Notes: generated by a model not told the origin, from the letters alone. A stretch of 64,000 nt of DNA from Bradyrhizobium sp. AZCC 2262 (GCF_036924535.1 NZ_JAZHRT010000001.1:310001-374000), one strand, 5' to 3'; numbered from the stretch's first letter, positions 43,912 through 53,269 are shown. Numbers and translations: made by a program.

Positions 43912-43939
43912 GTTGAACAAAACATAACAGTTGTTCAAC
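43912..43939. promoter_or_regulatory. inverted-repeat operator of the vapBC pair
   Basis: GTTGAACAA-N10-TTGTTCAAC, a perfect 9-bp inverted repeat 13 bases before the antitoxin start; the spacer holds ACATAAC, a possible -10 element. Confidence 0.7.
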
Positions 43940-44329
43940 GTTTTTGCAAGACCGGAAACAAGGGCTTGTCTGGCGATCGGTGCGCGACCACCGCGCACGC
44001 ACTGTCGCTCGCGATCCTCGAAGGAGCGCTCGCCCAGAAGCGAGCACGTGCGATACGACTGAAACACATCTTCGTTGATATGACGCCGGCAGCCTACCCA
44101 TCACTGGTTACTTCCTAACAGAGCGCTTCGTGCCTCACCAAAAGTGCTGGATTTCGGGTAGCCGAGAGCCGCCGTTGGTGCGAACTGAAATCAGCGACGC
44201 AGATCGATGCGAACGACCGGTTATGGCGCCGCAAGCGGACATTAGATCACCTGCCAACGTCGGCTAAGTGCCCAATAAGCGACATCACGCCGATCGCTGC
44301 TTGAGAGCGGTTTCATCTGGGATCCGCGC
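43940..44329. other. intergenic, repeat remnant only
   Basis: No gene recognised upstream of the vapB operator; the dispersed repeat at 44215-44280 is the only feature. Confidence 0.45.
44215..44280. repeat. dispersed palindrome copy, long degenerate form
   Basis: ACCGGTTATGGCGCCGCAAGCGGACATTAG, with the tail AACGTCGGCTAAGTGCCCAATA shared with the copy at 42911-42967. Confidence 0.6.
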
Positions 44330-44701
44330 TCAGATGTTCCTGGAGCTACCGACTCCCCGAAGCCTTTGCGCATTTCGCAATTGTTCCGGGGTGGCCGTGT
44401 TTTGCGTGTTCGCTGCTAGTTTTGAAGTCGTTACCCTGGCTGCTTTGTCGGTTATGCCGAAGGGTGTGGTAACGATAATGGTGCCGTTGTTGTCACTGTC
44501 ACGGCGTCCAATTTGATATTCTTGCGCCTGGGAGCCGACTGAAATTTGTCTGCATGAGTTTGCATCGTCGCTGTCGGCGAGCACTTCCAGATTGTCGCTC
44601 ACGCGACAAATCTTCTTATAGTCGCCATCCTCAGTCGCTCTTGCAGCCGTAAACGGGACTAGCAGGGCGGTTAGAATGCTCACGATCGCTATGCGCTCCA
44701 T
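44330..44701 (-). CDS. small exported protein of unknown function
   Basis: 123 residues from ATG 44701 with GGGAGG upstream. Signal peptide (IAIVSILTALLVPFTAARA-T). Mature part has one Cys pair (KICRVSDNLEVLADSDDANSCRQ) and then a beta-type stretch with NNGTIIVTTPFGIT. The last 30 residues are Gln/Asn/Arg-rich. Family not recognised. Confidence 0.65.
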   Translation of the reverse strand: MERIAIVSILTALLVPFTAARATEDGDYKKICRVSDNLEVLADSDDANSCRQISVGSQAQEYQIGRRDSDNNGTIIVTTPFGITDKAARVTTSKLAANTQNTATPEQLRNAQRLRGVGSSRNI

Positions 44702-45083
44702 CACCAATCCTCCCGCTGTGTGTCGCATTGAAGGATAGGGAATGCACTTGCGCTCCTCGCGTGAGTACTTGGCAGTCGGAACCGTGTCTCCTAGCCTAGC
44801 TCAAAATCTCCCGTTGGGTGGCCATAAGGAAGCTTGGCCGCATCCCCAAGTTGGTCGCTCTGGGTCATCAACGGACCTGACGGCCCCGAAATCCATCTTC
44901 CGCTCTTCCCCCGGAAGCGAACTCGAGTCGGACATTGGGCCATGTCCGAGACGTGCCACAACCGGACTCGAGTACTCGCCAGGTTCGGACGTTCCGTGAC
45001 CTGTTTCTGATCACCGAGCTTTTAGATTCCAAGGCCGAAAGCGACGATGTCGGTTTTTGAAGCCGGTTGGCTCGGATGTACTG
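44702..45083. other. intergenic, nothing recognised
   Basis: A plus frame at 44742-44999 has no ribosome site and no pattern. I see no repeat or hairpin of note. Confidence 0.4.
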
Positions 45084-45767
45084 TCAGATCGAGCGGGCTT
45101 TCCGGTTTGTTGAGGTCCTCAAAAAAGCCGCCGCCGATCCATCAAACCGAAGCTCGATTGATCCGCCGCTATTCCGGCTATCTAGGTCGGGGTCGAACTC
45201 ATGCTGCCAAAGCTCATCGAGCATCGTTTCATGAATCGTATTTTTTACGCGCTGAGCTTCTTCTGCATTTCCTGATGCCGTGAAGTTAGCGATAGCAGAA
45301 ATGAACCTGTTGATTTCGCCAAACGGCAGCAATCGAGCGTACTGCAACTCGATTTCGGTTCCGACCTGTGGATCAGCGGGGCCGTAGTGATGGGTCGCAA
45401 AAATCTGCAGATTTCCAACGCTATATTCGTTATAGAAAATCTCGTAGCGACGACCGTACTCCGGTTCCTCGCGGCCTGTGAGTTCAGCGTTAGGTCGTTC
45501 TTGCAACCGCCACGGCTCGTTTGGCTCGAACCTGTGGTTTAGAGCGTCGGCAAACATCTCGAAATCGGAGAAGAACCGTCGATCCCCGTCGGTGATTCGT
45601 TGCTCGATGCCGTTTCGTAACGAAGACGGTGTATGATTGGGCGTGATGGGCTTGCCATTTAGCAGCTTACCTAGAAATTTCCGCTTAGGGCCACGCCTGA
45701 CCGTTCTCCAGATGTAGCTGGTGAAGCCCAAATTTACCAGAACCAGCAATATCAGAACTTCGTACAT
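45084..45767 (-). CDS. membrane-anchored protein of unknown function
   Basis: 227 residues with an N-terminal helix (VLILLVLVNLGFTSYIW) and a basic stop-transfer (RTVRRGPKRK), so the rest is cytoplasmic. GGGGG ribosome site before the ATG. The soluble part is acidic with strands such as EIELQYARLLPFGEINRFISAIANFTASG and a late helix AQRVKNTIHETMLDELW. I recognise no family. Confidence 0.65.
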   Translation of the reverse strand: MYEVLILLVLVNLGFTSYIWRTVRRGPKRKFLGKLLNGKPITPNHTPSSLRNGIEQRITDGDRRFFSDFEMFADALNHRFEPNEPWRLQERPNAELTGREEPEYGRRYEIFYNEYSVGNLQIFATHHYGPADPQVGTEIELQYARLLPFGEINRFISAIANFTASGNAEEAQRVKNTIHETMLDELWQHEFDPDLDSRNSGGSIELRFDGSAAAFLRTSTNRKARSI

Positions 45768-46008
45768 GTTCGCCCCCTAGTCGCTGTTGACGGCGCTTGA
45801 GCGATAGCTGATCCGAGGAAAAAACCGCAACCCCCGGTTAGCACTTTTGTGGTCGTCACGTGGCACACTTTTTCAATGCGTGTCCAACGCGAGTGCTGAT
45901 TATTGCACGGGAGTACGCACGACGGTAACCTTGCCACTGCAATGCTTGCGATAATGGATTCTGGTGCCGCTAAGGGAGAATAACAAGCCAGTTCGGAAAG
46001 TGATTTGA

Positions 46009-46407
46009 TTGAAACTCAACACCACATTTGCAGCCGCTATGGCAGCCATTGCTATGTGCCCGATCGGAGCCGTGGCCGAGGTCTATTCGTGTGAAATTAA
46101 GGAATGGGTGCGGGTAAATGACGAGGGACTTGTTCGGCCCGCGCCGAGTGCATCTTTTAAACGCCACGTATCGATCGACAAAGAAACCGGCAATGCTATC
46201 GGCGATGCGTTGTCCGTTGCAAATCGTTGGGAAGTTGCTCAAAAGGGTTCGCAAGAAAACGCGTTCGTGACCCTTGGCTACGTTGGGTCGCGGCTCGTTT
46301 ATGAAATTGCTGTCTACGAATTCAAAATAGGACGCGAGAAACCCCTGATCATTGCCGTTCGGTCGCGTCGCGGGCTTTTTTCAGCCCTCAGTGGAATCTG
46401 CCAATGA
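46009..46407 (+). CDS. small exported protein of unknown function
   Basis: 132 residues from TTG 46009 with GGAAAG upstream; an in-frame stop at 46006 rules out an earlier start. Signal peptide (TFAAAMAAIAMCPIGAVA-E). Mature chain holds two cysteines (VYSCEIKEWVRVND and the final GICQ), likely a disulfide. Resembles other rhizobial secreted orphans but no family is recognised. Confidence 0.6.
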   Translation: MKLNTTFAAAMAAIAMCPIGAVAEVYSCEIKEWVRVNDEGLVRPAPSASFKRHVSIDKETGNAIGDALSVANRWEVAQKGSQENAFVTLGYVGSRLVYEIAVYEFKIGREKPLIIAVRSRRGLFSALSGICQ

Positions 46408-46591
46408 TGTTTCGCATGTCGCAGGATGCGTAGGTGCCGTTTGTTCGTCAGAAGCAACGTCGGCAGCGCGGATAGCCGTGCTGTCGGCAACGCTCATTGA
46501 GGCTCGAAAGATCACGGATAAGCGGCACGGTTACCGAGGCCGGGTTAGTTTAATTGACCTTGGGAACTTTTGACCCGCTGGACAAGGCCGA

Positions 46592-46771
46592 TCATTTCCC
46601 CTTCGCCTTCAGCGCGATGATCCGAGCACGGAATTTCCTGATCTCCTTAAGGAGATCGTGGCGTACCGGCCCCGGAGGGAGCTTGCGGGCAGTCTTTAGC
46701 AACTCCGCGGCCATCGCCTCCAGTTCTTGCATCTCGGTTAGCGTTCGACCGGTCGATTTGATCGGGATCAT
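46592..46771 (-). CDS. 59-residue helical protein (Bradyrhizobium-type small protein)
   Basis: ATG 46769-46771, TGA 46592-46594, with GCAGGG upstream. Product MIPIKSTGRTLTEMQELEAM then AAELLKTARKLPPGPVRHDL and LKEIRKFRARIIALKAKGK: one long amphipathic helix broken by KLPPGP. I recall many similar 55-70 residue proteins in Bradyrhizobium genomes without known function. The 'K-L-P-P-G' turn also occurs in the small protein at 56440-56646 as TPPG. Confidence 0.7.
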   Translation of the reverse strand: MIPIKSTGRTLTEMQELEAMAAELLKTARKLPPGPVRHDLLKEIRKFRARIIALKAKGK

Positions 46772-46929
46772 TTTCCCTGCGCCTTCAGCAGTCAGATTTG
46801 GCGAGATCTGCCTCTGCCGGGGAACAATCTGTCAGCCAATCGATCGAGCCGCTTCTCGGTGCCGTGCGCGCCGTTTAGATGCCCGACCAACTCGCCGGAC
46901 AGTAGCTCGCCGTTTCACGCCGGCCGGCC

Positions 46930-47178
46930 TTACTTCGGTGGGTGCAAATCGCCTTGAAGCCAGCGTCCAAGACCCTTGGACGTCATGGGGTCTTCATACG
47001 CGACAAAGGTCGTAAGTACCTGATTGCAGACAGCGCATTCAAACGTTTGCAAGTCGACGCTCCGGGCGCGTGCTGGCTCGATGCTGACGAGCATCATCTG
47101 GGCCTTGCACTTCGGACAGGCGGGGCGCTCGATTGCAGCGAATGGAATGACGGACGAGAGGCGTTGAGATTGGGGCAT
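46930..47178 (-). CDS. small zinc-ribbon protein
   Basis: 82 residues from ATG 47178 (GAGGGAAG upstream; a frame extension to 47211 is less likely). One zinc ribbon: RPACPKCKAQMMLVSIEP, then TFECAVCNQVLTTFV, i.e. CxxC-N27-CxxC. Such short proteins are frequent in Bradyrhizobium. No other domain. Function unknown. Confidence 0.78.
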   Translation of the reverse strand: MPQSQRLSSVIPFAAIERPACPKCKAQMMLVSIEPARARSVDLQTFECAVCNQVLTTFVAYEDPMTSKGLGRWLQGDLHPPK

Positions 47179-47436
47179 GATGCTTCCCTCGAACAGGCGG
47201 GAGCGCAACACTCTCTGTCACCGGTAGTGCCTAGGAGGCGGAGCGGTGATTGTCTGAATATGCGCCTGAGGGATCGCAAACGCGAGTTAATTCGCAGATA
47301 TTTGGAAGGAAGGTGAGCGCCCCGCGGAAATTGCGAAACCGGAAGCTTCCGCCCGATGCGGTGGGCGTCCGCCGCCAGTTGCCAGTCTGGGGCCTGTGGC
47401 AACGGCGCGGGGAAATGAAACGGGAGAGTTCTGTCC

Positions 47437-47805
47437 ATGATCGAGGGGATCAGCGCGGCCACACTCGGCACCCACGAAATGCCACGAGCCGTCCGATTCT
47501 ACCGCACGCTGGGGTTCGAGATCCTGCATGGCGGCGAAGATTCGTCATTCACCAGCTTTCGAGCAGGGACAAGCTATCTCAACCTCATCGTCCAACCAGC
47601 CGAACGACGCTGGTCCTGGTGGGGTCGGGTCATCTTCTACGTCACCGATGTTGACGCACTTTACGACCGTGCACTCGCAGCGGGATACCAGCCAGCTACC
47701 GTGCCCCGCGATGCCGAATGGGGTGAGCGCTTCTTCCACCTAATTGACCCCGATGGCCACGAACTCAGTTTCGCTCGACCTTTGCTCCCGGCTTCCGGCC
47801 AATAG
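47437..47805 (+). CDS. VOC-superfamily (glyoxalase-like) protein
   Basis: 122 residues. Pattern: ISAATLGTHEMPRAVRFYRTLGFEILHGGEDSSFTSF, YLNLIVQPAERRWSWWGRVIFYVTDVDALYDRALAAGYQP, and closing FFHLIDPDGHELSFARPL, where the His and Glu of DPDGHELSFA supply metal ligands. Single two-module domain. Ligand unknown; position gives no hint. Confidence 0.85.
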   Translation: MIEGISAATLGTHEMPRAVRFYRTLGFEILHGGEDSSFTSFRAGTSYLNLIVQPAERRWSWWGRVIFYVTDVDALYDRALAAGYQPATVPRDAEWGERFFHLIDPDGHELSFARPLLPASGQ

Positions 47806-47887
47806 CAGCTCGAAGCGGCCTGTCATTCCAAGAGGCGTTGGGAGAGCGTAGGGTGCTCCGATTATCCGCTGAACCTGTGAGGCAATC

Positions 47888-48272
47888 ATGCAGTTCAGGA
47901 CAACCGGACTACTGTTGCTCGGCGCGATGGCGCTTCCCGCCTCCGGGACCGCACAAACACTCCTGCTCCATCGGCAACTACACGAACGGTGATCGCCGCA
48001 ACCAAACTGCGGACCGTTACAGACGTGCCGCTCCATTTCAAAGCGATGAGTATCACTCTTCAGCCGGACGAGTGGAGCGGCGTCTCGGCGGCCAACGACA
48101 TCCTCTACCAGATGTCAGGGTCGACCGAGGTCTCGCTCGGTGGCGCGGCCAAAATGCTCAAAGCCGGAGAGGGGCTGTTTATCGCCGGCGGAGAGACGGC
48201 GGCGCTAACGGCGGGTAGCGGAGGGCAGTCAACTTTTCTCCACTTCTTCCCTATCCCCGCTGTGGACTTGGG
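47888..48272 (+). pseudogene. exported cupin protein, frameshifted and truncated
   Basis: ATG 47888 (GTGAGG upstream) starts a signal peptide (TTGLLLLGAMALPASGTAQ). One base is missing near 47957; after it the frame continues PAPSATTRTVIAATKLRTVT, then the cupin ILYQMSGSTEVSLGGAAKML, KAGEGLFIAGGETAALTAGS. The end is lost where an IS630-like transposase remnant begins (about 48273, opposite strand). Broken twice, so not functional unless the first break is a read error. Confidence 0.6.
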
Positions 48273-48403
48273 ATGGCAGAAGCGTTTGATGGAAGCTAAA
48301 ATCTGGCCTGCGGACTTGGTCCATTTGAAGGGCTTAGGGTTTGTGTTGTGCAGATCGATGAAGGTACGGATGTCGGCCTCGAGCTGCCTGACGGAGGTGT
48401 GTG
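48273..48403 (-). pseudogene. C-terminal remnant of an IS630-family transposase
   Basis: The minus frame reads HTSVRQLEADIRTFIDLHNT then NPKPFKWTKSAGQILASIKRFCH, the well-known end of the IS630-type transposases found across rhizobia ('..F.WTK.A..IL..I.R'). Nothing of the DDE core remains. It interrupts the cupin gene and marks the left side of the SPFH gene cluster. Confidence 0.75.
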
Positions 48404-48728
48404 GACACCTCGCTGGATCTGCGGCCCTGCACGGGCGCTGCGTACGATCACCTTCGTCGCGTAAGCATCGTACCGCGGGGTGCAGGCCACAGAAAGGCGT
48501 AGATTCGCGAGACATGGCGCGCAGTAAGCATACACGCGGGTCGGGCGTGTCCGCCGTGGTATATCCCGCCAGCGCCACGGGCGCAAAACACGGATCACCG
48601 TCTCTTGCCCTCGATGGGGCATTGGTGCAAACTTCCTAAATCCTGATCATGTCGAGGCGCCCGCCGCGGTGCCGTCACGCCGAGGCGAACAGCCCAACGC
48701 TGAAGTAGACCAGCGGGACGGACGGGCC
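48404..48728. other. intergenic, decayed sequence
   Basis: Between the IS630 remnant and the first SPFH gene; frames are open on both strands but none is recognisable. Confidence 0.4.
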
Positions 48729-49700
48729 ATGGTTCGATCTCGTGATAACGCAGTGGTATCCGACAGGTGGCCGTATCGGCGCGCCCTGGCGGCGATCGCT
48801 GCGCTTGGCTTGGTCGCTGCAGTCGGTAGCCTTTGCTTTTTCACCGTTGACAGCGCGGACTACGCGATCGTCACGGAGTTCGGCAAGCCGACGCAGGTGA
48901 TCACTGCGCCAGGGCTGGGGTTCAAGCATCCCTTGCAGAGCGTCCGGACGTTCGACCATCGCCTGTTCATCTACGCTGCGCCGCCGAGCGAATTCCTGAC
49001 CCTTGAGAAAACGCCAGTCGTAGCATCCGGCACGATCTTGTGGCGGGTGGCCGATCCGAAGCGGTATTTTGAAACGGTCGTCGACAGAAGGACCGCCGAA
49101 TCGAGACTCGGCGACATCCTATCCGCAGAGTTGGGGGCCGCTATCGGGAACAATCGTTTGGTCGCGTTTGTCTCGATGGATGCCGCAGCCTACCGAGCGG
49201 ATGCCATCGTCGCCGAGATTGCTCGTCGGTGTGACGCCGTGGCGCTGCGGGACTACGGCATCGGAGTCCTCGATGTCCAGCTGCGCGGCTTCGATTTTCC
49301 CAAGCAGAACCGGTCCCGCCTTTACGCCAGAATGAAATCCGAACGCGGCCGCATCAGCATGCTGTATCGCTCGGAGGGCGAGGAGGCGGGGCTGAAGGTG
49401 CGAGCCGCGGCGGAGGAGCAGAAGGCGCGGATACTCGCGAGGGCGATCGAGTTCTCGCAACAGCGCCGCGGCGAGGGGGACGGGGAGGCGGCGCGCATCT
49501 ATGCGAACGCGCTGAGCCGGGCGCCCGAATTCTACGCGTTCCTGCGTGCCATGGAGGCGTCGCGAAACTTCGCGCGAAAAAGCACGACCATGGTGCTGCC
49601 TGCGGATTCCCCACTGTTCGGCGTGCTCCTGGACAGCGACTATTTCAACGGCGGTGCTCCGGGGAGCGATGGCATCCGCGGGGATTTGCCGAGGCAGTAG
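48729..49700 (+). CDS. HflC-like SPFH/band 7 protein
   Basis: 323 residues from ATG 48729 (GTG 48669 also possible). One membrane helix (ALAAIAALGLVAAVGSLCFFTV), then SPFH: SADYAIVTEFGKPTQVITAPGLGFKHPLQSVRTFDHRLFIY, GTILWRVADPKRYFETVVDRRTAESRLGDILSAELGAAIGN, YGIGVLDVQLRGFDFPKQNRSRLYARMKSERGRIS, followed by a charged coiled coil. HflC-type proteins regulate FtsH or organise membrane patches. It is the first of four SPFH-containing genes here. Closest in style to the HflC-like gene at 53270. Confidence 0.88.
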   Translation: MVRSRDNAVVSDRWPYRRALAAIAALGLVAAVGSLCFFTVDSADYAIVTEFGKPTQVITAPGLGFKHPLQSVRTFDHRLFIYAAPPSEFLTLEKTPVVASGTILWRVADPKRYFETVVDRRTAESRLGDILSAELGAAIGNNRLVAFVSMDAAAYRADAIVAEIARRCDAVALRDYGIGVLDVQLRGFDFPKQNRSRLYARMKSERGRISMLYRSEGEEAGLKVRAAAEEQKARILARAIEFSQQRRGEGDGEAARIYANALSRAPEFYAFLRAMEASRNFARKSTTMVLPADSPLFGVLLDSDYFNGGAPGSDGIRGDLPRQ

Positions 49701-49771
49701 ATGGGGTTCCAGAGGAGGAAACAAAGGATCGAGTGAGCACATGAAATGAGCCAAATGATCCTAGGGAGGTC

Positions 49772-50824
49772 ATGAACATGCCTGCGAACTATCGAGCACC
49801 GACAAAGACGTTGCGATTCATGCCGGCCGCGCTGCTGCTGTCGATTGCCGGGCTTTCGCTTGCCCGGCCGGCTGTGGCGGCCGAAGTGAGGTACGATCCG
49901 GGCGACAAGGTTTATTTCACCTACTGCCATTCCCATCCGCCGGCCATGCGCATCAGGTCCGGGGACTCGGTTATCACCAGTACGCGTGACGCTTCCAACG
50001 ATGCGTTCTCCATCTCCGACAAGACGGTGATGCCAAAGTTGGACCTCACCAAGGTCAATCCGCAGACCGGTCCGTTTTACGTCGAAGGCGCCGAGCCCGG
50101 TGACACGCTGGAGGTCCATATCGACAGCATCGAGCCCAACCGCGATTGGGGATGGGGTGCTTCAATTCCGTACTTCGGGCTGCTCGCGCCGGAATACAAG
50201 ACTGCGATGGTAACGCCGGCTGCCCCCGACCGTCTGTTCATCTGGCGTCTCGACAAGAACCGCAAGGTCGCCATTCTGGACATGCCGAACAGCAAGATCG
50301 GCAAAGCCGAGGTACCGCTCAGGCCGTTCTTTGGCACCATCGGCACGGCTCCGGCAGGGAAGGAGTGCATCAGCTCGCTGATTCCCGGGCCGCATGGCGC
50401 GAATATGGACTTCAACGAGGTCGTCGCAGGAGTCACCATGCAATTCCCGGTTTTCGAACCGGGCGCGTTGTTCATGCTGGGCGATGGGCACTCCGCCCAG
50501 GGCGATGGGGAGATCCACGGTGCTGCGATCGAGACGCCGTTCAACGTCAGGTTCACGGTCAACCTGATCAAGGGCAAGAAAATCAACTGGCCGCGCCTGA
50601 TTAATGACAATGAGATCATGTCGATCGGCAGCACGCGGCCTCTGATCGACGCCCTTCGGCTCGCCTGCGTCGACATGGTCGACTGGCTTACGAGCGACTA
50701 CGGCTTTGAGCGGTACGATGCCGTTCAAATGCTTGGTCAGGCGGCTCATCTTTATATCGCGAACGTCGTCGACCCGCAGTACTCCGTGGCCTGCGCATTG
50801 AACAAGAAATATCTGCCGCGGTAA
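49772..50824 (+). CDS. exported acetamidase/formamidase-family protein
   Basis: 350 residues with a clear Sec signal (LLLSIAGLSLARPAVAAE), preceded by AGGGAGGT. Family pattern: GDTLEVHIDSIEPNRDWGWGASIP, FFGTIGTAPAGKECISSLIPGPHGANMDFNEVVAGVTMQFPVFEPGALFMLGDGHSAQGDGEIHGAAIETPFNV: the GPHGGN-like and DGHxxQGDGE motifs are diagnostic (metal His/Glu). It would release ammonia from formamide or short amides. Most relatives are cytoplasmic; this one is periplasmic. It sits between SPFH genes, 71 bases after the first and 128 before the permease fusion. Confidence 0.88.
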   Translation: MNMPANYRAPTKTLRFMPAALLLSIAGLSLARPAVAAEVRYDPGDKVYFTYCHSHPPAMRIRSGDSVITSTRDASNDAFSISDKTVMPKLDLTKVNPQTGPFYVEGAEPGDTLEVHIDSIEPNRDWGWGASIPYFGLLAPEYKTAMVTPAAPDRLFIWRLDKNRKVAILDMPNSKIGKAEVPLRPFFGTIGTAPAGKECISSLIPGPHGANMDFNEVVAGVTMQFPVFEPGALFMLGDGHSAQGDGEIHGAAIETPFNVRFTVNLIKGKKINWPRLINDNEIMSIGSTRPLIDALRLACVDMVDWLTSDYGFERYDAVQMLGQAAHLYIANVVDPQYSVACALNKKYLPR

Positions 50825-50952
50825 CGCACACGCGTCGCCGGCGGTGTCTGCGCAAGGCATCGCCGCGGCGCTAGTGCGGCGGATTTTGCAGTCCCTGTCA
50901 GTTGTGCAGCAAGCACGTATAGGAACTCCACAGCCCCGAAAAGGGGATCACG

Positions 50953-53154
50953 ATGATCAGCTTTCTGTTGGACGTCCTTCGGCAAACCTGGGAAATCATG
51001 GAAGAGGCCTCGGTCTTTCTCCTGTTCGGCTTCCTGCTCGCCGGGATGCTCGGGATCCTCGTGCCGGGCCGGCTGCTGACCCGGCTGGTCGGGACTGGAA
51101 AGATCAAGTCCGTGCTCTGGGGATCGGTCGTCGGCGCGCCCATACCCTTGTGCTCTTGCGGCGTCCTGCCAACAGCGCTCGGGCTGCGCAAGCAGGGAGC
51201 GACGCCGGGCGCCACCGTCGCGTTCCTCGTCGCGACGCCGGAAACCGGGGTCGACAGCATCAGCCTGACCTACGCGCTGACCGACCCGGTCATGACCGTG
51301 TTCCGCCCCATCGCCGGGGTGGCAACGGCGATTGCCGCCGGGCTCGCCACGAATCTGTTCGGCGCCCCGCGCTCCAAAGCGACCGAGCCGCCGCAGGAGG
51401 TCGCCAAGACTCCGGCCGCAGGCGACGAGCGATGCCAGCACGCAGGCGCCCCCGGAGGACATGATCACGCGCATAGGCACGATCACCACGACGACCATGT
51501 CCAGGGGACGAATTCGCTGCCGGACCGTGGCGCCAGCCGGACCATAGTTGACACGACAAGGCGCATCATCCGTTACGGATTCGTCGAGCTGCTCGACGAC
51601 GTGAGCTGGTGGCTCGTTCTGGGTATCGTTCTGTCCGGTGTCGCGGTCGTCGCAATTCCGGCGCAGCTGTTTGACGGGATGTGGGGCGGCGGAATCGCCT
51701 CGATGGTGCTGATGCTTGTCCTGAGCATCCCTCTTTACACTTGCGCTTCCTGCTCGACGCCTATGGCGGCCGCGCTGGCTCTCAAAGGCTTGAGCCCAGG
51801 CGCCGTTCTAGTTTTCCTTCTCGCCGGACCGGCCACGAATATCGGCAGCCTCGTCGTGCTGCTGAAGGTCCTGGGCCGCCACGCAGTGGCTGCCTATCTG
51901 GTCGCGGTCGTCATCATGACGCTCGCTGCGGGTTTCGCCCTCAATGCGATTTACCACGCCTGGGGGCTTGATCCGCGCGCGACATTCGGGACGGCCGCCG
52001 GATTCGTGCCGGACCTCGTCAAGGAAGCTGGCGCCGTGCTGCTCACCGGCCTGCTGATCCTCAGCATGTGCCGGACGCACGTTCCAAACGAATGGGTCTG
52101 GCTCCGCGACCGAGCCGCGCAGCTGACCGGAATCGCAGTTACCCCGCGCGGTCTGGGGTTCGCAGCCGCCGCCGGCGCGGCGGTCCTCTGGCTCGGGAGC
52201 GGCCTCTTCACAGTTGGGCCCGGCGAGGTCGGCATGAGACTGCGGTTCGGCCGGATCCTGGCGTCGGATCTCGAGCCTGGGCTGCACTTCAGATGGCCCT
52301 GGCCGTTCGAGAACCACCGTCTGATCGCGCAGAATCTGGCGCAGCGGCTCGAGTTCGGACTTCCACCGGAGCTGTCCCGGGAGGAGGCGACGCGCGCGCA
52401 GCTTCGCAGCCGGCCGGCCTTCGGATCGATTCCCCTGCCGCAGCAGGCGGCGAGCGGGGTCTGGTTCCAGAAGGAGACGACGCCCGGCGACTCCTTCCTG
52501 CTCACCGGCGACGGCAACCTCATAGACCTGAGGTCCACGGCCCAGTACCGGGTCAAGGATGCGCTGGCCTTCGCCTACCATCTCGCCGAACCGAAGGCAC
52601 TCGTGCGCAGCACGATCCTGGCAGCGCTGCGGAGTGCGGTCGCGACCCGCGCCATCGATGCGGTCTACACCACAGCGCGCGAGGAGATCGAACGCGAGAC
52701 GCGTGAGGCCGCCCAGTCGATGCTGGACCGCTACCAGGCAGGAATCGAGGTCCTTGCCGTCAGCCTGCTCTATGACCATCCGCCGGACGAGGTCCATAAC
52801 GCCTTCCGAGACGTCGCCAGCGCCCTGGAGGACAAGCTGCGCACGATCAACCTGGCGAACGTCTTCGCAGTGGAGAAGATTAACCAGGCAAAGGGCGAGG
52901 CCGCGGCGATGACTGAGGGCGCGCTGGCCTTCAAGGAGCAGCGGATCGCTGGTGCGCAGGCCGGCGCGGACGCCTTTGCGCTTCGGCTCGAAGCTTACCA
53001 GCGCGCCCCTACGCTTACAAAATTCCGATTGCAGCTCGAAACGCTCGAAGACGTTCTGCCGGGTATGCGGAAGTTTGTGCGGCCCGGTGCCGGCGACGTG
53101 AAAGACTTCGACATTTGGCTCCTGCAGCCCATCGGCTCGGGCCAAAGCAAGTAG
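50953..53154 (+). CDS. fusion: SO_0444-type heavy-metal permease with HflK-like SPFH domain
   Basis: 733 residues in one frame. Residues 1-365: permease of the SO_0444/DUF318 Cu/Zn-efflux type, with helices plus the metal motifs IPLCSCGVLP (Cys 67 and 69) and TCASCSTPMAAALAL (about 263-270), and a His/Asp loop at about 162-182 (GGHDHAHRHDHHDDH). Residues about 395-420: a further helix (LGFAAAAGAAVLWLGSGLFTV). Residues 420-725: HflK-like SPFH (GEVGMRLRFGRILASDLEPGLHFRWPWPFENHRLI; LTGDGNLIDLRSTAQYRVKDALAFAYHL; AIDAVYTTAREEIERETREA) with a coiled coil. I know no described protein of this architecture. There is no frameshift or start signal at the junction, so the fusion looks real. Confidence 0.85.
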   Translation: MISFLLDVLRQTWEIMEEASVFLLFGFLLAGMLGILVPGRLLTRLVGTGKIKSVLWGSVVGAPIPLCSCGVLPTALGLRKQGATPGATVAFLVATPETGVDSISLTYALTDPVMTVFRPIAGVATAIAAGLATNLFGAPRSKATEPPQEVAKTPAAGDERCQHAGAPGGHDHAHRHDHHDDHVQGTNSLPDRGASRTIVDTTRRIIRYGFVELLDDVSWWLVLGIVLSGVAVVAIPAQLFDGMWGGGIASMVLMLVLSIPLYTCASCSTPMAAALALKGLSPGAVLVFLLAGPATNIGSLVVLLKVLGRHAVAAYLVAVVIMTLAAGFALNAIYHAWGLDPRATFGTAAGFVPDLVKEAGAVLLTGLLILSMCRTHVPNEWVWLRDRAAQLTGIAVTPRGLGFAAAAGAAVLWLGSGLFTVGPGEVGMRLRFGRILASDLEPGLHFRWPWPFENHRLIAQNLAQRLEFGLPPELSREEATRAQLRSRPAFGSIPLPQQAASGVWFQKETTPGDSFLLTGDGNLIDLRSTAQYRVKDALAFAYHLAEPKALVRSTILAALRSAVATRAIDAVYTTAREEIERETREAAQSMLDRYQAGIEVLAVSLLYDHPPDEVHNAFRDVASALEDKLRTINLANVFAVEKINQAKGEAAAMTEGALAFKEQRIAGAQAGADAFALRLEAYQRAPTLTKFRLQLETLEDVLPGMRKFVRPGAGDVKDFDIWLLQPIGSGQSK

Positions 53155-53269
53155 CGAGGCCGGCTTCGCGAGGATCAAGAGACTTTAGGAAGCAGCCGGA
53201 TCAGGTGGGAGCGAGATGACGAAGCCCATTGGTCAAACGGATAGGATCTGAAGGCGTCGGCAGGTGAGA

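Noticed and set aside
51808..53178. 456-codon minus frame opposite the permease-HflK fusion
   Set aside because: Antisense shadow; the plus strand gives coherent permease and SPFH motifs.
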